Shown here in pieces: positions 1-10,523 of a DNA stretch of 64,000 nt. Numbering within the stretch: position 1 is the stretch's first letter; each line of letters begins with the position of its first letter. The stretch covers positions 833,828,136 through 833,892,135 of the forward strand of contig NC_081411.1 of the NCBI RefSeq assembly GCF_030272615.1. The letters run 5' to 3'. The notes under the pieces are model-generated. The model was not told the DNA's origin. It made no database searches and was given only the letters and a program-made list of their open reading frames with translations. The stretch comes from Cryptomeria japonica. Its lineage: Eukaryota > Streptophyta > Pinopsida > Cupressales > Cupressaceae. Made by a program: the position numbers and the translations under genes.

Positions 1-505
1 TTTCAATGATCATACTATAAACCATGTCTATAGAAAAGCAAATTCAAAGGCATACACTCTTGCCAACTTGGCTACTGATGGGGTGGCTTATGGCAATGTA
101 GGGGAAAATTTTTGAGCTCCAACATAGTCAGCATGCCAAGTCATCAAGCAAAAGTAAAAACTAGCTAGACGATGGCTTTTGTTGACAGGGATTCGGTCAT
201 GATTGCAACATTTACGACAACATGATGGTGGTAGTTTAAAAATCGAATGCCAATCAATTTGGGGGCGCAATTAATGCATTGCATCACTTCATAAGAGGTT
301 TCAGTTTCAACTCTCACACTTGTTTTGTAAGGTTTAGCATCTAAGAACACAATTCTTGTTTGTCATTTGCAAAAGATTATTTAATGCAAGCCAGTAGGAA
401 AGGATGAATTAGACTATTTAGAGAGCAATTTTCATCTCTTTTAGACATACTTTGGCTCAAATATCCTTCCTTCTTTTTTCTATTTTCCTTTTGATATCTG
501 TCATC
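1..505. other. No gene recognised
   Basis: Only ORFs of about 60 codons occur here, overlapping on the minus strand, with no family motif. This is the left flank of the split ORF that begins at 506. Confidence 0.5.
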
Positions 506-612
506 ATGGACTCTCCCATTAGGCTTACTTTGAGTAGGAGGAAAATTTCATTCATTGGAGAAATCAAGAATAGGAGACGAAAGATGATAACAAATAAACC
601 TCATGAGCTAAT
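506..612 (+). pseudogene. Split ORF of unknown function, part 1 of 3 (5' end)
   Basis: An ATG at 506 opens a frame rich in Arg/Lys (MDSPIRLTLSRRK at the start) that reaches codons H-E-L at 602-610 before running into the gypsy LTR at 613. The same codons reappear at 31276-31284, just after the far LTR, and the frame continues there. This supports one ORF cut by the retrotransposon. I do not recognise the protein, and a function cannot be assigned. It could be a host gene or an ORF of an older element. Confidence 0.5.
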
Positions 613-1827
613 TGTTGAGCCTAAATAATGGCTCTATTTTGATAGATTTTTGTTATAGTATTCTTGTCTAGGTCTTATGATTAGATGATATTTGGATTAG
701 GATACTCTCCTAGGTGATACCTTTTAAGTGTTTCTGGAACTGGTTTGTCTGATACTTAAGGTTGTAATATAATGGTTTATCTATGCAAATATCTAAATCA
801 ATCTTAAGTATGATTTAATTTATGTCATGTTAGCATTAGTATATACACATGTTTGTTGTGCACATTAACATCATGATGCAGGGTCGGCAAAGGAGAAGGA
901 AAGACTAAGTGGCAGTTTAAAGGAACACCAAGCATGCCGCCACAATGCAAACCCAAACAAAGAAAAGCAGCATTGAAGGAGATTGAAGCCACTTGACCGG
1001 TTCTTCAGCAGAATGATTTATGATACATTTATAACTATTCTTAGTGGAGCTTAGATCTAGGAAGCAAGTCATGCTATATTTTCTCAGCTGCAGTATAGAT
1101 GTTGTTCTGTTTTCCTGTGTTGACTTCTTCTTTAGTATAATAAAACTTGTTCGCCTATTCTGTAGGAATGTGGTTGATCAGTTAGGAATCTGTTATTAGT
1201 TTCCAAATATATAAAGGGTCTCTATCTCCTCTCGGTGACAAAAGAGAATGACCATAGTACTTGTACTACTGAATTTTTTAGACTTATGAATTTTTCACAG
1301 TCAATTTGGAATAAAGAGATCAATGTGATTTTGAGTTTAACAATTGTAATCTGAAAGTTCTGGATATACTCACTCAAGGGGGCCCACTTGGTGAGTAATC
1401 CTTTGTGTTTTCCAATTAGTTTCTATCTTGTAATAGTTGTTGTTTCGACAATTGTCTATTCCTGCAGCCATTAGAAACAGTTCATGTGTTTGTTCTTGCA
1501 GCCACAGTAGCAGAGTAGTTTCTATCTGCTTGCCAGAACATTATCGTTTGGTAGTAGTTGCTTAAGTTATTTTCAGTTGTGAATTTTGATTAAAAATTAG
1601 TTCATTGTGTTTTTGCATGATTACTTCAAAGAATTTCCTTTCCTGCAGTAGAATAGAATGGTTGCGATATGAACTTGGTGCACATACAGTGCTGGCCCGT
1701 TTCAAGTTTACGTCCCTGGTCGATAAGTAAATGAGCCTTTGCTACAAGAAAGCTAGCTATTCAAGGATGTCCAATCCCTAAATTATGTTTTATTACCTAG
1801 TTGTCATTCCAGTTGTGAGGACCAACA
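613..1827 (+). repeat. 5' LTR of the Athila/Tat-like element
   Basis: It begins TGTTGAGCCTAAATAATGG and ends GAGGACCAACA. The matching copy is at 30048-31273. By eye the two differ at a few positions per 60 bases, so the insertion is not recent. A TATA-like box lies at 1208 and the primer site starts five bases after the LTR end. Confidence 0.88.
1208..1216 (+). promoter_or_regulatory. Likely TATA box of the 5' LTR
   Basis: TATATAAAG sits in the middle of the LTR, where a U3/R promoter is expected. In the 3' LTR the equivalent site near 30652-30662 has changed to a weaker ATATAAATAAAG. Confidence 0.5.
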
Positions 1828-1831
1828 TTTT

Positions 1832-1849
1832 TGGCACCGTTGTCGGGGA
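1832..1849 (+). other. Primer binding site, tRNA-Asp type
   Basis: TGGCACCGTTGTCGGGGA lies just inside the 5' LTR. It matches the form complementary to the tRNA-Asp 3' end used by Athila-type elements (TGGCGCCGTTGCCGGGGA) with two transitions. Confidence 0.8.
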
Positions 1850-1910
1850 TGGTGCCAAACTAAGAACCAATTGTAATAATTAGTTTTAATTTTTTTAGTT
1901 AGCTCTTTGA

Positions 1911-3834
1911 ATGTCTTCATTAAATCTGTATACATAGAAGGAGAAGAGATGCATTAGGAAGATTTCTTCCCTCATATTCCACTCGAGACATAAGATCAGA
2001 TCAAGCACCTGAAGTAAACCCTTTTGCAGAAACGTTTGTGCGAAATAGAGGTGTTTTTGATTTGTCAGAAGGAGACCTAGACTTCTTAAACGACCCCCCT
2101 GAGAAAAACATCTTACCTTTGGTTCTTTATCAGGGACCAATGGCAGAAAATCCTCCACCTTCACCTACAATCCCAACATTTGAGTTTCCCATTCCTGACC
2201 AGCATGATAATGCAAAATTGAAAAATATACCAACCTCTTCTCTTCCAAAATTTCATGGCTTGGTAATTGAAGATCCAGATACCTTTTTGTTTGAATTTGA
2301 CATCCTTTGAAGAAGTTATGATTATACCACCGATGCCCATAAACTCAAGTTATTCCCTGCTACTCTAAAAGAAGCTACTCTGAGATGGTTTATGAGTCTA
2401 GGTAGAGATGTAATCACTACCTGGGATGAGATGAAGACAAACTTCTTGGATAAGTATAAAGATTATTACAGGGGAATGGACCGACATGGTGATGATATCT
2501 TCCGGATGACACAAAAAGAAGATGAGAGCCTGGAAGATTATTTGGAGAGGTTTCTGTTTAGTGTCAGAAAATCCAAGCATAGCACCTTGAGTGAAGAATC
2601 CATGAAGTTTATCTTTTTAAGGGGAACCATTGAAGACTATGTTGACTCATTAGACCTCATGGGAGGAGGAGACGTTACTCAAGTTCAATGGGATGACATC
2701 AAGCAAATCTATCAAAAATATTCCAGAGCCTCAGCCAAGAAGGGAAGACACTATAGGCATGGTTCTTCAATTGCAAAGGCATCTACAACAATATCAAGAA
2801 TGGAGATAACTCATTTGTTAAAGGACTTTAAGGAGGATATTATTAACAATATGGCTACTCAGTTAGATACACTTCAAGCAAGAAAGAAGCATGAGGAAGC
2901 AGAGGCCATTCTTGCTAAGTTTTGTCCTCATTATCGACAAAAGAAGAGGTACTGTAAATGTAAACTCCTAGCTAAAATTGATAGTTAGCAGGCTTCCTCA
3001 GATTTCAAGCCAGTCTATAGAGATGATGAACAACTCTTTTATGTTGCACAACAAAGGCCTTAGCCTCCAAGACAAGGTATGCCACAAGATCCATTGTCTT
3101 TTTCTAATCCTTATATGAATTTCAATGCACAAAATAATCAGTGGCGACCCCCATACTCCCAAAATTTTGGAAATTATACTCCTCAATCTTGGAATAACTC
3201 TCAAAACCCTTAGCCCAATTATCAAAGTCCTTCCTCTCAATAGAAACAACCATAAGGGAATTGGTCATCACCTCAAGGTAACTGACAACAGTCACCACAA
3301 TGGAGGGGAGGTCAACAATGGACAAACCAATCATTAGGTTTCCTGCAGCCACAACAACAGTCCCAATAGTTGGCTTTAATGCCACCAGCTCCTAATGGTA
3401 CTCCACCCAAGCAAACCCAACTACCAACACAGCTTGTGCCAAATCTAAATAATAAACCCTAGCAACAACAACAAGTTTTTTCAACTAATCCTAATCAGTA
3501 TCCTGCATATTCTCTCGATATAAGTAATATTCACTTACGGTCAGGAACAATTCTGCCTACCCCATCTCCTTTAGTTATAACAGAATTACCATCTGAGGAG
3601 ATTGCTCAAGATGCTATACCTGATCAATCTGGAAATCTTGAGTAGGTACATCAGTCCGAGACTTCAAGCACACCTGTCAGAACTCCCCCATTTCCTCAAA
3701 GATTACAGGTAGAAGTGTTTAGGCAGTAGGATGACATAGCTTTTGATCTTATTGATCAATTAGAACATATATGTGTAAAGATTCCACTATTTGAAGCTAT
3801 TAAGGATATTCCCATATATGGAAAAGCTATTAAA
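1911..3834 (+). pseudogene. Degenerate gag of the Athila/Tat-like element
   Basis: The capsid-type gag is recognisable from LPKFHGLVIEDPDTFLFEF through WFMSLGRDVITTWDEMKTNF and EDESLEDYLERF to a Cys/His patch near 2925-2975 and a long Gln/Pro/Asn-rich tail to about 3650. The frame of 2392-2988 is the longest open piece (198 codons). Stops occur at about 2308, 2986, 3061, 3211, 3241, 3367 and later; several are TAG where the local composition suggests Gln. The start is unclear: an ATG lies at 1911, but the frame that matches downstream gag enters only at about 1935, so a shift near the N-terminus is likely. Gag would form the particle that packages the element RNA. Confidence 0.75.
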
Positions 3835-4555
3835 GAGGCATGTCTGAGAAAACCTGGGCACAAGAAAAAGGACCCAAAAACGGTGCATGTAGTAGGGCAA
3901 TTGGCTGATATTATGTTAGGAAAAATTGTTGTCCCTAAATATTCGGACCCAGGTAGTCCTATTGTGAAGGTAGTTATTAATGAAAATCAAATTTAAAATG
4001 CCTTGATAGACTTAGGAGCAGTCATAAATGTGATGACCAAGGATGTCATGCAACAACTTAGCATTACTAGTCTTAGATCTACCCCAATGGTTCTGCAGCT
4101 TGTTGATAGCTCCACTGTCCGACCTAAAGGGATGGTTGAAGATATTGTTGTCACATTAGATTCTTGGGAATATCAGGTTGATTTTATAATACTCTCTCCT
4201 AAGGCAACATTGGGTGGATATCCAATCATTTTGGGAAGACCTTGACTTGCTACAACTGATGCATACATAGGTTGCAGATCAGGAGACATGACCATTTCAG
4301 ATGGTATTACTACTAAAAATCCTGCACTTTATTCTCCAGCACAACCACAACTTGATCAAGAGCAAGTGGTATCGCCAAATATAGGGGAAAAAGAAGAGGA
4401 AATTAATTCTATTCAACAACTAATGATGTTAACTAGGGAACCATTCATAGAACTTCAAGAAGATGATACGATACTCTCTAACATCATAGGAAATCATTAT
4501 GGAGTAGCTCAACAGTCATCTAGTATACTAGCAAGTCCTTTGCATACCCTTATTC
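3835..4555 (+). pseudogene. Degenerate aspartic protease and linker of the Athila/Tat-like element, cut by copia insertion
   Basis: The active-site segment ALIDLGAVINVM starts near 4000 and the flap-to-end segment GGYPIILGRP ends at 4245. D-L-G-A in place of D-T-G is usual for the Athila group. A TAA lies just before the active site (3994-3996) and a TGA follows GRP at 4243-4245. The acidic linker 4288-4555 is cut at 4555 by the copia element; its continuation is 12093-12216. The protease would process the Gag-Pol polyprotein. Confidence 0.78.
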
Positions 4556-4624
4556 TGTTGGCATATGTGCAGAGTTTGATGACATGATGATATTGTATGT
4601 TGTCATTGATGTCAATATGCTGAA

Positions 4625-4805
4625 GTATGAACCGATATATTGAAGTAAGCAAACTAGCAAGTGAACTAGTATGATCGTTCAAGTGAACCGGTATGATGTG
4701 AAAAGTGAAGCGGTATGTTCAAGTGTGAACCGGTATGATGATGTGAACACCATATGCGAAAAGGTGAGCTGGTATGTTGGAATGTGAATTGGTATATGCA
4801 AAGTT
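4625..4805 (+). repeat. Array of ACCGGTATG-like motifs in copia U3
   Basis: The motif (GTGAA)CCGGTATG recurs about seven times with drift and spacing of 20-35 bases. The 3' LTR repeats it at 10593-10775. It could be a reiterated transcription-factor site in U3; that is inference. Confidence 0.6.
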
Positions 4806-5191
4806 TGTATCGGGGTTTCATTTGATATGACTACCAATTGGTAGTCTCGAATTCAGGGTTTCCGATTGATGCATTTCAAGTCTGTGAGATTCGACCGACG
4901 ATATCCTGTGATGGGTTAGCAGTGAAATGAAGACCAGATCATGTTGCCACACCAGCTTTGTACGCGTGAAGGATTTCCTTGAGGATATTGCATGAAGAAG
5001 ATTGATCCTATCTACCTCGAGAATATGCGAAGTCTCAGTAAACGGTGAAGAACGCATGATGGGTTATCAGCTTCTAGAAGCGGCATAGAACGAATGATGG
5101 AGAACATCTTGAAATTTATTCAAGACTGTTTTACTCAATGCAATGTGTTTGAATGGTCAGGATTGGACCGACTGTATTGATAACCTAAATG

Positions 5192-5208
5192 TTTAGGGTT
5201 TAGGGTTT
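5192..5208 (+). promoter_or_regulatory. Double telo-box upstream of TATA in copia LTR
   Basis: TTTAGGGTTTAGGGTTT holds two plant telo-box motifs (AAACCCTAA on the other strand). It lies 24 bases upstream of TATAAGG at 5232-5238. The 3' LTR has the same pair at 11161-11177 and 11211-11217. Telo-boxes are known promoter elements of plant growth-related genes. Confidence 0.55.
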
Positions 5209-5231
5209 ATGCTACCGACCTATCTGTTTCC

Positions 5232-5238
5232 TATAAGG
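5232..5238 (+). promoter_or_regulatory. Candidate TATA box of the copia LTR
   Basis: TATAAGG is followed by TCGATGA. The same block is kept in the two related copia LTRs at the right of the window as TATAATGTCGATGA (plus copy) and TATAAGGTCAATGA (minus copy), which argues for function. Confidence 0.45.
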
Positions 5239-5447
5239 TCGATGATGATTTGCATTGTGAAGTTGTTGGCAAATGTTATGTGTGTATCCAAGTGAAGAGA
5301 TACTTGATTCTTGCCAGACTAGAGAAGTGTGTTGATACCTGCAGAGTGTGATTGTAGAAGCAAAGGAACTAAAGTGGATATGTATTGGCATTGAGTGTTG
5401 TTATCAGATCAATGTATTACCTGTTGACTTCTAACCATTTCAGCAGT

Positions 5448-5675
5448 TGGAAAATCCCTTAACCGGGTAGCTTTAACAGGCTTTGTGTAAATCCTTTAAC
5501 AGGGTGACTCAAAATCATTTGAGTTCTTCAAATCCTCTTGCAAGGTAACCTTAAACAGGGTTCTAACCTTTAACCGGGTATTTAGCCATCCCTTAACTAG
5601 GTGATCCCTAGCAGGATTGGTTCCTAGCATAACCTATTGTAAAGTCCTTAACCGGATTAGGCTCTTAACATAACG
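5448..5675 (+). repeat. Array of CCTTAACCGGGT-like motifs in copia LTR
   Basis: Nine or so drifted copies of (C)CTTTAAC(C/A)GGGT occur at 20-35 base spacing. The same kind of array is in the 3' LTR (11418-11640), the 8-kb element's LTRs (12945-13080, 19790-19920) and, inverted, at 47320-47480 and 59860-60070. Confidence 0.65.
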
Positions 5676-6103
5676 GACTTCAGAAGAGTTCAAAGAACAA
5701 CTTGTGGGTATTCATCCCCACCATGGTTTTTCCCAGTTGGGTTTCCATGTGAAAAATCAGTGTGTAATGTGTGATGCTTTTTCATGTGATGATTAGTGTT
5801 TTCTATTAAGTGGTAAAGCATGTTGAACCAGTGGTCTTTATATTTCTGATGTATTACTTGTTTATGCATATGGGTGAAGTGGAAAGGAGATATCAGGCGT
5901 GGTAAAGATCTAAGTGTTACCGGCTTATGTCTTTCACAGTCTCGTTGTGTTTTACCGGTAGTGCCTTGATTTAGATCGGTGATACTGTTTACCAGTTAGT
6001 GTTGTCTTTGCAGTCAAAGTGGTTTAAGGAAGTTTTTGTCTATACTGATTCACCCCCCCTCTCAGTATCTGTTGAGTATTTACTATTCATCATTATTCAT
6101 CCA

Positions 6104-6116
6104 TTGGTATCAGAGC
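6104..6116 (+). other. Primer binding site, initiator-Met tRNA type
   Basis: TTGGTATCAGAGC directly follows the 5' LTR. This is the standard plant copia site complementary to the initiator tRNA-Met 3' end. Confidence 0.85.
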
Positions 6117-6173
6117 GTCCTCCAGGTCCTCTGTGTTGTAAGCTTAACTGCTTGAGGAAAAGATCCTATTCTA

Positions 6174-7160
6174 ATGATGAAGAGGGAAGGTCCTAAGTTC
6201 AACAGAGATAACTTTAAGATATGGAAGGACATAATGAAGATATACATTAAAAGCATGGGTGCTCAACACTGGAGCTATGTTGAGAATACCTATGTTGTCC
6301 CTACCGGTACTCTCACTGATGAACAGAAGAAAAATTTAGGAGAATGGACAAGTCATGGAAGCTCTTATCAACAGTCTATCTGATGTTGAGTTTATAGATT
6401 TTCAGGAAGAAGACAATCCCAAAGATGTATGGGATACTCTGGAGTCTATCTATGGCGGTGATGAGCATGTGAAGTAGGCTAAGGAAGAAAGCCTTAGAGG
6501 AAAGTTTGAAGATATGTGGATGGTTGAAGGAGAGACCATTCAACAATATGGGATAAGGATTATAACTATTGTTGGAGACATCAAGAGTGCAGGAGGTACA
6601 ATGGATGATTCTACCATTGTTAGCAAAGTTTTGAGAACCTTATTACCCGTCTATGCAATAAGGGTTGTCGTTATTCAGGAGTTGAGATCTATTGACAAGA
6701 CAAAGGTGTCCCTTGATTCTATCATTGCTAAGTTGATTTCTTATGAGCTAAACAATTATGATGGCAGTGTTCAGAAGACTGATTCAGCCTTTAAAGCATC
6801 TGCTGCACTATCTAGAAAGGGTAAAGAAGCTAGTACCAGTTGTGAACCTAGAAAAAGCAGAGATATGGATGATGAGGAGATGTTGATGGAATTTGAAGCT
6901 CTTCTAGCCAAGAGAATTCCTAAGGGAACTAGTAAATACAAAGGTAAGCTCCCTTTGAAATGCTTTTCTTGCAATAGGATTGGACACATTGTTGTAAACT
7001 GTCCTAATGGTGATAATAAGGACAAACCGGAGAGGTTCAAAAAGTTCAAAGGAGGAAATAGGAGAAACTGTCTTATTGCAGTTGATGAAGGTGTCATTGA
7101 TGATGAATCAAAAGATGAAGAAAGTGAAGACATAGTATTTGTAGTTGTCAAGGAAGATGT
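6174..7160 (+). pseudogene. Degenerate copia gag
   Basis: The start MMKREGPKFNRDNFKIWK resembles the copia Gag N-terminus (UBN2-type). A frameshift near 6350 and TAG at 6475 break it; the frame reopens at 6514 and continues into the zinc knuckle CFSCNRIGHIVVNC (CX2CX4HX4C) at about 6961-7002. A basic stretch follows the knuckle, then an acidic linker to the protease. Gag packages the element RNA. With the shift repaired it would be of usual copia Gag length. Confidence 0.8.
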
Positions 7161-8430
7161 GTCAGACAAGAAAGCTCTTGTCTCCCGCTTTGATAATTCT
7201 AATGAATGGATTATTGACAGTGGTTGTTCTCACCACATGACTGGTGACCAGAGAAAGTTTCTGTCTCTGGAAGAGTATGATGGAGGTGTAGTCCGATTTG
7301 GTAATGATGCACCTTGTATGGTAAAAGGAAAAGGGTCCATCTCTCTAACTGGAAAAAGCAGTGCTGATAATGTGTATTGGGTAGAAGGTCTCAGGAATAA
7401 CCTTCTGAGTGTTGCTTAGCTGAATGATAATGGACTCTCTAGAATTCAAAGATGGAGTGTGCAAAATAAAAGGAAAGAGTGGTGAACTAATGGCCATCGG
7501 TATGCAGACCAAAGGTAACTTATTTCAGTTGAATGCAAATATCAATCAATGTCCAATGGCTAAGTTTGATGACAGTTGGATATGGCATAAGAGACTTTGC
7601 CATGTAAATTTTGATAATATTGTGAAAGCCAGTAAGATCAAGGTAGTTAGAGGATTGCTTATGCTGAACAAACTGGAGAATCCTCTGCGTAGAGAATGTC
7701 AACTGGGGAAAATGTCTTCCTCAACCATCAAAGGTAAATCTTTCACAACATAAAATTTACTTGATCTTGTGCATACTGATTTGTGTGGTCCTATGAAAAC
7801 TAGGAGTGTTCAGGGAGATAGGTACTTTATGATTCTTACTGATGATTGCTCAAGAATGATGTGGGTCACATTCTTGAAAGACAAGTATGAAGTTTTTGGA
7901 AAGTTCAAAGCCTTCAAAGCACTAGTTGAAAAGGAAAATGGTAAGAGGATCAAATGCCTTAGAACTGATCAAGGAGGTGAGTTCACCTCTAGAGAATTCA
8001 ATAAGTATTATGAAGAGAATGACATCAAGAGGCAACTGTCTGCTCCCCGAACTCCATAGCAGAATGGCCTGGCAGAAAGGAACAACCAGATTGTAGTTGA
8101 AGCAGCTAGAATGATGCTGATTCAAGGGAAGGTTTCTCACACTTTTTGGAGAGAAGCGGTGAGCACTGCAGTCTACACTATGAATCGGGTACTCATCAAG
8201 AAAGGTAAGGATAAAACACCTTATGAGTATTGGACCGGTAAGACTCCTGTAGTAAGCTACATTAGAGTGTTTGGTAGCAAGTGTTATATCAAGAGGAGTG
8301 AACACTAGAGCAAGTTTGATGCAAAATGTGATGAGGGAATATTCCTAGGGTATTCCACCAAGAGCAAAGCTCTCAAGTGTTTTAACAATAGGACTCAGAG
8401 GATTGTTGAAAGTATCAATGTTAGAGTTGA
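7161..8430 (+). pseudogene. Degenerate copia protease and integrase
   Basis: The protease active site is WIIDSGCSHHMTG near 7207 (DSG, as in copia). The integrase zinc site follows: H-X3-H around WHKRLCHVNFDN (7584-7620) and then a Cys near 7697. Two core catalytic Asp lie in HTDLCGP (7769) and RTDQGGEF (7963-7986), and Glu in LAERNN (8070-8087). Stops at 7417, 7751, 8057 and 8306 break the frame; those at 7417 and 8057 are TAG where the family has Gln (LLSVAQ, TPQQNG). The integrase would insert the cDNA. Confidence 0.85.
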
Positions 8431-10200
8431 TGAAACCTCTGAGAAACTTGAGGAAACCAGTAGTGAGCAAGTGGTAGATAAACTAGTTGTAACCTTCTGG
8501 GAACCGGTTGCAAAACAACCAAGTACTAGTAACAGTGCTCCTACACCGGTAGATGATGATGCTGATGAAGATGAGGATGAAGAAGAAAAGAAAGAGGAAT
8601 TTGTTAAGATCATTCCTAGGTATGTAAAGCTGAATCATGATCCAAAGCATATCATAGGAGATAAGGATGCAGGAATTCTTACAAGAAGAAAGGTCAGAGA
8701 AAACTCTTGCTGATCTCTGAATTTGAGCCTAAAACATTTAAAGAGGCGCATAAAGATGAAGACTGGATCAAGGCTATGGAAGAGGAAGTTGACTAGATAG
8801 AAAAGAATGGTACATGGTCTTTGGTACCCAGACCTAAGCATAAAAAATTTATTGGCACCAAATGGGTTTTCATAAACAAGCTGAATGAAGATGGCACAGT
8901 GGTAAGAAACAAAGCCAGACTGGTATGTAAGGGATATGCTCAAGAAGAAGGAGAAGAATATGGAGAAACCTTTGCTCCAGTAGCTAGATTGGAAGGAGTT
9001 CGAATGCTTCTTGCATATGCAACCTTCAAGGGATTCAAAGTGTATCAGATGGATGTAAAATCTGCATTCCTGAATGGAATACTTGAAGAGGAAGTGTATA
9101 TAGAGCAACCAGATGAGTTTGCCCAATCAGAGGACAATGATATGGTGTGTAGGCTACATAAAGCCTTATATGGATTAAAGCAAGCACCTAGAGAATGGTA
9201 TGAACGTTTACACTCCCATCTTGTGAAGATTGGTTTTGAAAGAACAAGAGAAGATAAAAATATCTATCTGAAGTCAGAAGGAGATCAGATTCTGATCTGT
9301 GAAGTGTTTGTTGATGACATAATTTTTGGTGGAGATGACAAGATGAGCCATGCATTTGCAGATGAGATGAAGAAGGAATTTGAAATGTCACTAATCGGAG
9401 AGATTAAGTTCTTCATTGGACTACAGATTCAACAAATGAAAGGTGGTATCTTTATCACTCAGTCCAAGTATGTCAAAGAGGTGTTGAAGACCTTTGGCAT
9501 GGAAGACAACAAACTGGTTGGTACACCAATGGTGACCGGTTGTAAATTGTCAAAAGAAGATGACTCAGCATTGGTGAATGAGAAGGAATACCGATCAATG
9601 ATTGGTAAGTTGCACTATGTAGTACACAGCAGATTGGACATTGCACATGCAATGGGCATTACTGCATGTTTCCAGAAAAGTCCAAGAGAATCCCACTTGG
9701 TAGTAGTCAAGCAGATTCTTAGATATCCGAAGGGAACTATTGACTATGGATTGTGGTATCCATACAGTAATTATTTCAATCTCAAAGTGTTTATAGATGC
9801 CGATTGGGCTGGTAATGTGGACGACCAGAAGAGCACAACTGGTGGATCATTCTTTCTTGGTGGTAGACGAGTCTCATGGATGAGTAAGAAGCAGAGTTGT
9901 ATCTCTCAGTCTACAATGGAAGCAGAATATGTAGCAGCATTTATGAAATGCACTTAGACAATTTGGATGAAGCATGTATTAAGTGGTTTCAAAGTCCCTG
10001 TATCTGAACCGGTGAGTATATTTTGTGACAACACAAGTGCAATTAATATTTCCAAGAATCTGGTATTGGATGCTAGAACCAAGCACTTCGAGCTCAAGTA
10101 TCATTTCTTGAGGGAGAAAGTTCTGAACAAAGAGGTTGTATTAGAACATGTTTCTAGTAAGGAGCAGTTAGCAGTATATTCACCAAGCCTCTACTGAAGG
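8431..10200 (+). pseudogene. Degenerate copia reverse transcriptase and RNase H
   Basis: After an acidic linker the RT runs from about 8610. It shows [55 protein letters not shown] and the catalytic FVDDIIFGG near 9307-9333. RNase H follows: [16 protein letters not shown] near 9790, [11 protein letters not shown] near 9907, and FCDNTSAINISKN near 10022. The span 8821-9957 is 378 open codons, so the catalytic RT core is intact in this copy. Breaks: a base loss near 8710, TAG at 8794 and 9955, and a shift near 10180. RT copies the element RNA into DNA; RNase H removes the template. Confidence 0.87.
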
Positions 10201-10523
10201 CTACATTTACCTATTTAAGAGGTGAATTAGGGGTGTCGCCCCTTCAAGAGGTGAACTAAAGGTATGTGCTCCACATTAGTCAGGTATTGCATTGTCAAAT
10301 CTTTTTAGGATTGGTGTGTTGAAGGATGCTACTCCTCAAGGGGAGTAGCATAGTGGAACATGGATGTCTGCGCCTCCACTTTGGCATTGTTGTCAAAGGG
10401 GGAGAAGATGTGAAGCAGAGAAGATATCTTTAGTTTTGAAGACATAACATGGAAGAGATTGGGGAGAAGATGTGAAGTGGAGAGATATCTTTGTATATTG
10501 CCATCAATGTCAAAGGGGGAGAT
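10201..10523 (+). other. Copia 3' non-coding region with polypurine tracts
   Basis: No ORF. A purine run AAAGGGGGAGAAG lies near 10397, and the true polypurine tract AAAGGGGGAGAT at 10512-10523 abuts the 3' LTR. The purine block is preceded both times by a TTG(C/T)CATCAATGTC-like or TTGGCATTGTTGTC-like sequence. Confidence 0.7.

Larger units (their letters stand above)
4556..6103 (+). repeat. 5' LTR of nested copia element
   Basis: It starts TGTTGGCATATGTGC and ends ATTCATCCA. In order it contains an array of ACCGGTATG-like motifs, a doubled telo-box, a TATAAGG box, an array of TTAACCGGGT-like motifs, and a C-rich stem TACTGA...TCAGTA at 6043-6067. The 3' copy (10524-12087) keeps the same order. 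Confidence 0.9.

Noticed and set aside
88-350. Small minus-strand ORFs at 88-270 and 165-350
   Set aside because: Overlapping frames of about 60 codons with no motif, expected by chance.
1831-1849. tRNA gene fragment
   Set aside because: The match is only to a tRNA 3' end in primer-site position; no cloverleaf.
5192-5208. Interstitial telomere repeat
   Set aside because: Only two and a half units, present in both LTRs at the same place next to a TATA box; a promoter telo-box is the better reading.
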